A stretch of DNA of 64,000 nucleotides from assembly GCF_019970045.1 (NCBI RefSeq), contig NZ_JAHXYI010000005.1, positions 483,174-547,173 of the forward strand, read 5' to 3'. Origin of the DNA: Chryseobacterium sp. GVT01B. GTDB lineage: Bacteria; Bacteroidota; Bacteroidia; Flavobacteriales; Weeksellaceae. The notes beneath the pieces were generated by a model that saw only the letters and a list, made by a program, of their open reading frames with translations, did not search any database and was not told the DNA's origin. Positions 58,360 to 64,000 of the stretch are shown here, piece by piece; position 1 is the first letter of the stretch, and every line of letters starts with the position of its first letter. The translations under genes were made by a program, and so were the position numbers.

Positions 58360-58499
58360 GTAATAAGTTTTGGCTAAAGCCAATTTTGAATCTTGTCATT
58401 CTGACGAAGGAAGAATCTTATTAATGAATAAGTTTATGAGATTCTTCACTACATTGCATTTCATTCAGAATGACATTTGAAAGCCCGTTTCTATTGAAT
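58360..58499. repeat. D repeat interrupted by another inverted repeat
   Basis: The left half of D (TAAGTTTTGGCTAAAGCC, to 58381) and its right half (AAAGCCCGTTTCTATTGAAT, 58480-58499) are separated by a different element: TTGTCATTCTGACGAAGG...AAGAATCTTA on the left and its inverse GATTCTTC...TTCAGAATGACA on the right. One repeat seems to be nested inside the other. Confidence 0.65.
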
Positions 58500-58520
58500 A
58501 TCCTGTATTGATTTATAGGT

Positions 58521-59081
58521 TTAATGATCATCAAATTCATTATTCTTCAGCAGTTCGGCTAAGACTTTTTTAGCACGCATTACCCGTACTTTGGTATTGG
58601 CAACGGAAATACCCAGTTCTTCGGCAATTTCTTTGATGCTTTTTTCCTCAAAAAACCTCAGCTTGATAATATCCTGATAGTTGGCATCCAGAGATTCTAT
58701 GGTTTTGATGATTTTCTTCTGTTCTTCTTCAGAAATCAGAAGTTCTTCCGGAGATTTGGCATATTGATTTTTGACTTCATCAAGATTTTCAACGGCATCT
58801 TCGTTTTCACGGTTCTTTTTTCTCCAGAAATCAATAACAGTATTCTGTGCAATGGTCAATATCCAGGTTTTAAACTGAAAATGAGGATCAAACATATCCA
58901 GTTTCGACAATACTTTTGAAAAAACATTTACGGTGATTTCATCGGCATCGTTTTCATCCCTCACCTTTTTCATTACAAAAGAGAAAACATCCACCCAAAA
59001 AACATTGATGAGTTTAGTCTGGGCCTTCTGATCTTTATCTTTGGCCTTCTGTATGAGCAAGAATAGCTGTTCGTCATTCAT
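58521..59081 (-). CDS. ECF-type RNA polymerase sigma factor
   Basis: The start at 59081 gives 186 residues. It has region 2 (FSFVMKKVRDENDADEITVNVFSKVLSKLDMFDP in part, WILTIAQNTVIDFWRKK) and region 4 (LDANYQDIIKLRFFEEKSIKEIAEELGISVANTKVRVMRAKK in part), typical for the extracytoplasmic-function group. The -7 box TATATTTG at 59088-59095 lies within the longer frame that reaches 59165, so the shorter form is preferred. No anti-sigma factor gene is next to it. Confidence 0.9.
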   Translation of the reverse strand: MNDEQLFLLIQKAKDKDQKAQTKLINVFWVDVFSFVMKKVRDENDADEITVNVFSKVLSKLDMFDPHFQFKTWILTIAQNTVIDFWRKKNRENEDAVENLDEVKNQYAKSPEELLISEEEQKKIIKTIESLDANYQDIIKLRFFEEKSIKEIAEELGISVANTKVRVMRAKKVLAELLKNNEFDDH

Positions 59082-59232
59082 TAATAACAAATATAGCTTA
59101 TTTGGGGCACAATTGCAAAAGGGAAAAACATCAAATCTGCTCAATGTCGGCAAAGTTATCATCAAAGTATTTTAGGTTTTTATGAATTTACTTATTTGCG
59201 ATTTCTCCTTTTTCTCTTCCTTCTGAATTTAC

Positions 59233-59240
59233 TATCTTTG
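59233..59240 (+). promoter_or_regulatory. -7 box of tyrS
   Basis: TATCTTTG followed by C, 28 bp before the ATG at 59269. Confidence 0.55.
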
Positions 59241-59268
59241 CTTCTTAAAATTTTAAAGTTAACAATCA

Positions 59269-60564
59269 ATGAATTCCTTTATAGAAGAACTGAAATGGCG
59301 TGGTCTGTTTGCCGATATGATGCCTGGAACCGATGAACAATTGAATAAAGAGGTAACTACTGCATATATTGGTTTTGATCCTACTGCCGATTCTTTACAT
59401 ATCGGAAGTCTTATCCAGATAAAAATTTTAGCTCACTTCCAGCAGCATGGCCACAAACCAATTGCTTTGGTAGGAGGAGCTACAGGAATGATCGGTGACC
59501 CTTCCGGGAAATCAGCTGAGAGAAATCTTCTGGATGAGGAAACTCTTTTACACTATGTTGACTGTTTAAAAAATCAGCTTTCAAAATTCTTAAATTTTAA
59601 TGGAAACGAGCCCAATAAGGCTGAATTGGTGAACAACTATGACTGGATGAAGAACATTTCTTTCCTTGATTTTGCTAAGAATGTCGGAAAGAATATCACA
59701 GTCAACTATATGATGGCTAAAGATTCTGTAAAGAAAAGACTATCCGGAGACGCAGGTGTTGACGGAATGAGTTTTACAGAATTCACCTATCAGCTAATTC
59801 AGGGATATGATTTCCTTCACCTTTACCAAAATAACAATGTAAAACTACAAATGGGAGGTTCTGACCAGTGGGGGAATATCACTACAGGAACGGAACTGAT
59901 CCGTAGAAAAGCTCAAGGTGAGGCCTTTGCATTAACGGTACCTTTAATTACAAAAGCGGATGGTTCCAAATTCGGAAAATCTGAAAGCGGAGAAAACTAT
60001 TGGCTGGATAAAAAGAAAACATCTCCTTATAAATTCTATCAGTTCTGGCTGAATGCTACTGATGATGATGCTGAAAGATTCATCAAGTTCTACACTTTCC
60101 TTGGAAAAGACGAAATTGAAGCTTTGATCGAAGAGCATAAAACAGCGGCACACGAAAGAAAGCTGCAAAAGAAACTTGCCGAAGAGGTAACAGTTTGGGT
60201 GCATGGAAGAGAAGAATATGAAAAGGCACTGAAAGCTTCTGAAATTCTTTTCGGACGTTCTACTGCTGAAGATCTGGTAAGCCTTGATGAAGAAATGTTC
60301 CTTGAAGTTTTTGACGGAGTTCCTCAGAAAGAAATTGCAAAGTCTGATGTTTTAGGAGTGAATATTGTAGATCTTCTTTCTGAAAAATCAGGATTCTTAA
60401 AATCTAAGAGTGAAGCCCAAAGAGAAATTAAAGGAAATGCAATCTCTGTCAATAAGCAAAAAGTAAATGATACTTTTACAGCTAATGAAACTGATCTTAT
60501 TGACGGTAAATTCTTATTGCTGCAAAAAGGTAAGAAAAGCTACTTTATTGTTAAGGTAAATTAA
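59269..60564 (+). CDS. tyrS: Tyrosyl-tRNA synthetase
   Basis: Class I aminoacyl-tRNA synthetase of 431 residues, the normal size. The HIGH-type motif is HIGSL after FDPTADSL, and the KMSKS-type motif is KFGKS. The Tyr-binding pocket includes [13 protein letters not shown] and [12 protein letters not shown]. The C-terminal S4-like domain (about 365-430) binds the tRNA. Essential translation gene, monocistronic. Confidence 0.98.
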   Translation: MNSFIEELKWRGLFADMMPGTDEQLNKEVTTAYIGFDPTADSLHIGSLIQIKILAHFQQHGHKPIALVGGATGMIGDPSGKSAERNLLDEETLLHYVDCLKNQLSKFLNFNGNEPNKAELVNNYDWMKNISFLDFAKNVGKNITVNYMMAKDSVKKRLSGDAGVDGMSFTEFTYQLIQGYDFLHLYQNNNVKLQMGGSDQWGNITTGTELIRRKAQGEAFALTVPLITKADGSKFGKSESGENYWLDKKKTSPYKFYQFWLNATDDDAERFIKFYTFLGKDEIEALIEEHKTAAHERKLQKKLAEEVTVWVHGREEYEKALKASEILFGRSTAEDLVSLDEEMFLEVFDGVPQKEIAKSDVLGVNIVDLLSEKSGFLKSKSEAQREIKGNAISVNKQKVNDTFTANETDLIDGKFLLLQKGKKSYFIVKVN

Positions 60565-60587
60565 TCTTAATAGCATAGTAAATATAA

Positions 60588-60621
60588 AAACAGGCGCTGA
60601 GATGAATCTCGGCGCCTGTTT
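60588..60621. terminator. Terminator between tyrS and lipoprotein gene
   Basis: Stem AAACAGGCGCtGAGA / TCTCgGCGCCTGTTT followed by TTAT; it separates convergent genes. Confidence 0.85.
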
Positions 60622-60641
60622 TATGTCCTAAAAATTTGATA

Positions 60642-61058
60642 TTAAAATGTATAGCTTGTAGAAGCTGATAAATACTGTCCGCTGGAAGTTCCTTCTTTCT
60701 TAAGCTCTCCGTCTACCCAGATCTGAACCTTCAAAGTAGCAGAAGCATCCGGTCCGATAGCATTTACTGCAACATTGGCACTGTATGCTCCCGATTCTGA
60801 TGTCACCTCAGGGCTGCTCCACGTTGATCCGCTAAGACTTGATGCTGTAGTGGGGTTACCGTCAATTCCGTACACCGCTACATCAATATTACTGCCTGAT
60901 GAAGCGATTGCCTTAAAAACTACTTTATGACTTTTTCCTGCTCCATTCACATTGTCATCATCATCTTTACTGCATGATGCTGTAAATCCAATAAGCATTA
61001 CTGCTATTACTGCAACGAATGCTCCTCTTAACAGTTGATTCATTCTCATTTTTTTCAT
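60642..61058 (-). CDS. Small lipoprotein of unknown function
   Basis: The 138-residue protein has a signal with lipobox TASC followed by SKDDDDNV, an acidic stretch close to the lipidated Cys, a pattern that in Bacteroidetes often directs lipoproteins to the cell surface. The mature domain is a Ser/Thr-rich beta-sandwich (VVFKAIASSGSNIDVAVYG, LKVQIWVDGELKKEG). I know no specific role. The start may be the second or third Met (MRMNQLL or MNQLL). It is divergent from the sensor kinase at 61259 across 200 bp. Confidence 0.75.
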   Translation of the reverse strand: MKKMRMNQLLRGAFVAVIAVMLIGFTASCSKDDDDNVNGAGKSHKVVFKAIASSGSNIDVAVYGIDGNPTTASSLSGSTWSSPEVTSESGAYSANVAVNAIGPDASATLKVQIWVDGELKKEGTSSGQYLSASTSYTF

Positions 61059-61258
61059 AATCTTTTTGTTTAAATTTTAGTTACTATATTGAATATTCTA
61101 TGATTAATGATTTGATGTCTGCAAAGCTATGAGCATCACTTATGTCTATCAATCCTGAAAAATCAGTAATTTTTTCTACCTAAATTCAGGTATTTTTTAT
61201 GCTAAAATTTTTAATTAAATTGAGCGTTTAAAAAAATATTTTTCAGATTTGATTTATA

Positions 61259-63232
61259 ATGAAGAGATTACTTGCCCTACTAAGCCTATTCTTATTTTTT
61301 AAATTGCAATCCCAGCAAATCATCCCGCTTAATGAGAAATCTTATATAGACAGCTTACAAAGCATTACAAAGGGAAATCTTCCGGATACTTCAAAAGCAA
61401 CGGCTTTTTTTCTTTTATCTAATTATTATAGAAACAGTGATTCTGTTTTGAGTAAAAAATACCTTGAAAATGGGAAGATACAGGCCCGAAACAATCCTTT
61501 CTTTTCAGCAAAATATTATTATTACGAGGGACAATACAACCTGGACAGAAACAAAAGGAAAGCGGGTATTTCTTATCAACAGGCTATCAAATCTTTATCT
61601 AAATTTAAAAATGAAGAATCCGATTTTTTTCAGGCACTGGCCTGGTATAGCTATGGAGTTACCCAAAAAGATAAAGAGGGATATATTCCTTTAGTCAAAA
61701 TCATGCTTGAAAAAAGTATTCCCCTGGTTGAAAAATATGAAAACAGTGGAAATTTAGGTTTCTTATATACACAGCTTGCAGTGATTCTTACTTATAATGC
61801 ACAGTTTAAAAAGGCAGAAGATTATAATAACAAAGCATTGAAAATTCTTGAAAAACAATATCCGGAGTCTGCCGAATTATTTTTCACTTACCTCAACTCT
61901 GCCAACAATTTCTGCTATCAGGCTAATGGAGATAAAGCTGAAAAGTTTTTATATAAAGCAGAAAAACTCATCAGCCTCTATCCGGAATCTTCCTCCAATG
62001 CATTCTATTATTACAGTAAAACCCTTTTGTATATTACCCGCCAAAAAAATGCAGAAGCACTCCCGGTGATAGAAAAAGGGATTTTTTATGCAAAAAAATT
62101 CAATCAGAATCTTCTGGCTCAGATGTTTTATTTCAATAAGTATGATATTTTAAAGAAACTTAAAAGGTATAACGAAGCCAAGGCTACTTTAGAAGATGTT
62201 TTAGCAGAAAAGTCCTTGGCCATTGATCTTAACAACAGAAAAACTTTTTATAAGCAGCTTTCTTTACTTAATGAAGAAACAGGAAATACCAAAGAGGCAC
62301 TCTTATGGGAGCAGAAATATTCTAAACTCAACGATAGTCTGAATACAGAAAATGTGAAGCTGGAAATCAACAAACTTGAATCTAAGTTCAATGCGGCTGA
62401 AAAGGAAAGAAAAATAGCGACTTTAAATGCTGAAAAAAATCAAAAAAATCTGGAGGTAAATAAGAAAAACTCTTACTTATGGGGAATGGGTCTTGTTTTA
62501 TTGCTGGCCCTAAGCCTCCTGGGCTTTCTTTTCATCATTTTCAGAAAAAATAAAAAAATAAGCGAGCAGAAGATAGAAGATATCAAACAAAAGGAAGAAT
62601 TATCACTTACCAAAGCCATTCTTGATGGTGAAGAAAGAGAAAGAGAGCGTATTGCAAGAGACCTTCATGATGGTTTGGGTGGAATGCTGGCGGGAGTTAA
62701 AATCAATTTTTCTACATGGTCGTCCAATCATCTCCATCCTGAAAAGGATCAGGAATTTTATAAAATCTTAGGCCAGCTGGACAACTCTGTGAGTGAACTC
62801 CGGCATGTGGCCAGAAATCTTATGCCTGAATCATTGCTTAATTTTGGTTTGGAAACTGCTTTACATGATTTGTGCGAATTTTACATCAGGAAAAACCTCG
62901 ACATTGATTTTCAAGCGATTGGTATTAGTAAAACATTACCTTTAAATATTCAGCTTAATATTTACAGAATTGTCCAGGAGTTATTGGCCAATGCCATAAA
63001 ACATGCAGAAGCCAGCAGCATCTTGCTTCAATGCTCACAATCTGGCGAAAATTTTATGATCACGATTGAAGACAACGGAAAAGGTTTTGATAAAAATACA
63101 GAAAATACCACCAAAAGTATGGGACTTCGCAACCTGAAAAACAGGGTTAATTACCTGAAAGGAACAATGGAAATACATTCTGATAATCAAGGAACAGCGA
63201 TTAATATAGAACTCAACATCCATGGAGAATGA
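61259..63232 (+). CDS. TPR sensor histidine kinase (NarX/DesK-type)
   Basis: The 657-residue kinase has a signal peptide (cut near LQSQQ), a periplasmic set of TPR-like helices (about 60-375), a membrane helix (about 405-428) and a coiled linker. Then comes a HisKA_3 domain with ERERERIARDLHDGLGGMLAG (His in DLHDG) and an ATPase domain with IVQELLANAIKHA and EDNGKGFDK. It overlaps the regulator gene by 11 bp, indicating a co-translated two-component pair. The TPR input suggests sensing through a protein or peptide ligand. Confidence 0.94.
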   Translation: MKRLLALLSLFLFFKLQSQQIIPLNEKSYIDSLQSITKGNLPDTSKATAFFLLSNYYRNSDSVLSKKYLENGKIQARNNPFFSAKYYYYEGQYNLDRNKRKAGISYQQAIKSLSKFKNEESDFFQALAWYSYGVTQKDKEGYIPLVKIMLEKSIPLVEKYENSGNLGFLYTQLAVILTYNAQFKKAEDYNNKALKILEKQYPESAELFFTYLNSANNFCYQANGDKAEKFLYKAEKLISLYPESSSNAFYYYSKTLLYITRQKNAEALPVIEKGIFYAKKFNQNLLAQMFYFNKYDILKKLKRYNEAKATLEDVLAEKSLAIDLNNRKTFYKQLSLLNEETGNTKEALLWEQKYSKLNDSLNTENVKLEINKLESKFNAAEKERKIATLNAEKNQKNLEVNKKNSYLWGMGLVLLLALSLLGFLFIIFRKNKKISEQKIEDIKQKEELSLTKAILDGEERERERIARDLHDGLGGMLAGVKINFSTWSSNHLHPEKDQEFYKILGQLDNSVSELRHVARNLMPESLLNFGLETALHDLCEFYIRKNLDIDFQAIGISKTLPLNIQLNIYRIVQELLANAIKHAEASSILLQCSQSGENFMITIEDNGKGFDKNTENTTKSMGLRNLKNRVNYLKGTMEIHSDNQGTAINIELNIHGE

Positions 63233-63860
63233 GAAAATAAATATCATCATCGTAGACGACCACCCTATTGTCATTGAAGGTCTTAAAATGATGCTGAACA
63301 GCCAGCCTTTTTTTAATATAGCGGGAAGTTTTACTTCCGGTGCAGAAACAATCAGTTTTATTCAATCCGAAATGGTGGATATCATCCTCCTTGACATTAC
63401 TCTGCCCGATGCCAATGGAACGGAACTCTGCAAAGAAATAAAGAAAATTTCTCCGAATACCTCAGTAATTATGTTCAGTAACCGCTCTGAGCGAAGCATC
63501 ATCATGCAGTCTATACAAAACGGTGCGAGTGGTTATCTTCTCAAGAATACTTCTATTGATGAACTTGTAATATGCATCAAAGGGGCTCTTTCCGGAGATA
63601 TTGTTTTCTGTAATGAGACAAAACAGATCATCAGCCGTCCTTCTCAGCACGATCTTCCAATGCCACGGCTTACCAAAAGGGAAAAACAGATCCTGCAGAT
63701 GGTAGCGCAGGGAAAAACAAGTAATGTGATTGCCGAAGAACTGTTCCTAAGCCCACTTACTGTAGACACCCATCGCAAGAATCTGCTTCAGAAATTCCAT
63801 GCAAAGAATTCAACAGAATTGATTAATCTCGCAGTACAGCAACAATTGATTGAAAAATAA
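63222..63860 (+). CDS. NarL/LuxR-type response regulator
   Basis: The 212-residue protein has a receiver domain (VDDHPIVIEGL, Asp58 in ILLDITLPD, Ser/Thr and Lys at later positions) and a C-terminal LuxR-type HTH (LTKREKQILQMVAQGKTSNVIAEELFLSPLTVDTHRKNLLQKF in part). It is the partner of the overlapping kinase gene. Its terminator has been cut by the insertion element that starts at 63879, so its 3' end is now altered. Confidence 0.95.
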   Translation: MENEKINIIIVDDHPIVIEGLKMMLNSQPFFNIAGSFTSGAETISFIQSEMVDIILLDITLPDANGTELCKEIKKISPNTSVIMFSNRSERSIIMQSIQNGASGYLLKNTSIDELVICIKGALSGDIVFCNETKQIISRPSQHDLPMPRLTKREKQILQMVAQGKTSNVIAEELFLSPLTVDTHRKNLLQKFHAKNSTELINLAVQQQLIEK

Positions 63861-63880
63861 AAAAACCACTCTTTAGAGTG
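63861..63880 (+). terminator. Terminator remnant of the regulator gene, split by IS
   Basis: AAAAAACCACTCTTTAGAGTG has a stem CACTC/GAGTG whose natural 3' continuation, GGTTTTTT, is missing. The IS left end begins at TG 63879. The hairpin arm is still partly present. Confidence 0.45.
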
Positions 63881-64000
63881 CCCCCAAAAAGTTAGACACT
63901 TTTTAGGGGCATTTTTTATGGGCAAATCAAAGTATAGTTTAGCATTTAAAACAGATTGTGTTGTTAAGGTTTTACAAAGACATCATTCGATTTCCGTAGT
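63879..64000 (+). mobile_element. IS3-family insertion sequence, left end
   Basis: The end begins TGCCCCCAAAAAGTTAGACAC, an inverted-repeat end of the IS3/IS150 type. It contains an internal palindrome TGCCCC...AAAAAGT-tagac-ACTTTTT...GGGGCA (63879-63911) followed by TTTTTT, so it may end incoming transcripts just before the transposase ATG. The element continues beyond the window. Confidence 0.75.
63918..64000 (+). CDS. IS3-family transposase OrfA, N-terminal part
   Basis: Starts at ATG 63918; 27 full codons are visible. The sequence MGKSKYSLAFKTDCVVKVL followed by a basic Gln-Arg-His segment is the first helix-turn-helix of an IS3-type OrfA, similar to 'KSKYSxEFK' proteins of that family. 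The end is outside the window, so intactness cannot be judged. Confidence 0.75.
   Translation, partial: MGKSKYSLAFKTDCVVKVLQRHHSISV

Overview
The window comes from the chromosome of a Flavobacteriia member, most likely Chryseobacterium or a close relative in the Weeksellaceae. The support is: AT-rich DNA; promoters of the Bacteroidetes type (TTTG, about 19-21 bp, then TAnnTTTG) in front of many genes; little Shine-Dalgarno signal; gliding lipoprotein GldD; a T6SSiii-type (Bacteroidetes) contractile sheath pair; and double-glycine leader peptides starting MKNLKKLSRE, as seen in Chryseobacterium. Nothing looks like a prophage or plasmid. The only mobile element is the left end of an IS3-like insertion sequence at the right edge.

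Layout. 1-2.8 kb: end of a sugar permease, a DUF4260 membrane protein, rpsO and a secreted protein. 3.0-3.9 kb: four tiny genes for cysteine-rich peptides with double-glycine-type leaders, in two duplicated pairs, each pair with its own terminator. 4-9.7 kb: mgtE, a metal-receptor protein, a cupin, a GAF/fRMsr-like protein, a conserved unknown protein, an MBL hydrolase and tRNA-Leu(CAA). 9.7-13.5 kb: VIT transporter, lgt, an SDR and a cold-shock protein. 13.7-19.8 kb: an RND efflux operon (small secreted protein, adaptor, pump, outer-membrane channel). 20-24.5 kb: SRPBCC, L,D-transpeptidase-like and DUF2459 proteins, a 26-residue basic peptide gene, queG, a rhodanese and an HD-like protein. 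24.6-31.1 kb: hydrolase, nitronate monooxygenase, SurA-like chaperone, PfkB kinase, gldD, mutY and a lipoprotein. 31.2-34.4 kb: tssC and tssB, with a divergent protein that shows kinase-like motifs. 34.5-42.4 kb: two tandem M13 peptidases and a 1132-residue GH18/deacetylase/GT2 fusion. 42.5-47 kb: cinA, lipocalin, a LytTR response regulator and two membrane proteins. 47-52 kb: a LytS-type sensor kinase, then two SIMPL-type proteins and a VWA protein. 52-64 kb: FAD oxidoreductase, SpoIIAA-like protein, MFS/AraC pair, lipA, ECF sigma factor, tyrS, a lipoprotein, and a NarL-type two-component pair ending at the IS.

Two systems stand out. First, the four peptides at 3.08-3.88 kb carry six cysteines in the C-C-CC-C-C order and spacing of inhibitor-cystine-knot miniproteins, behind a secretion leader. 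Second, the three genes beside the LytS/LytTR pair each have two copies of a 9-bp box (TTCACCAAG) exactly 21 bp apart and 28-29 bp before the -7 element. That is the geometry expected of a LytTR operator, so these genes probably form the regulon of the neighbouring two-component system.

Intergenic regions, mostly at convergent gene ends, hold dispersed palindromic repeats that recur in the same order (A-B-C at 1.4-1.7 kb and at 52.1-52.5 kb) or are nested in one another (58.4 kb). In several genes the longest open frame runs upstream through a promoter -7 box. In those cases I chose the internal start.
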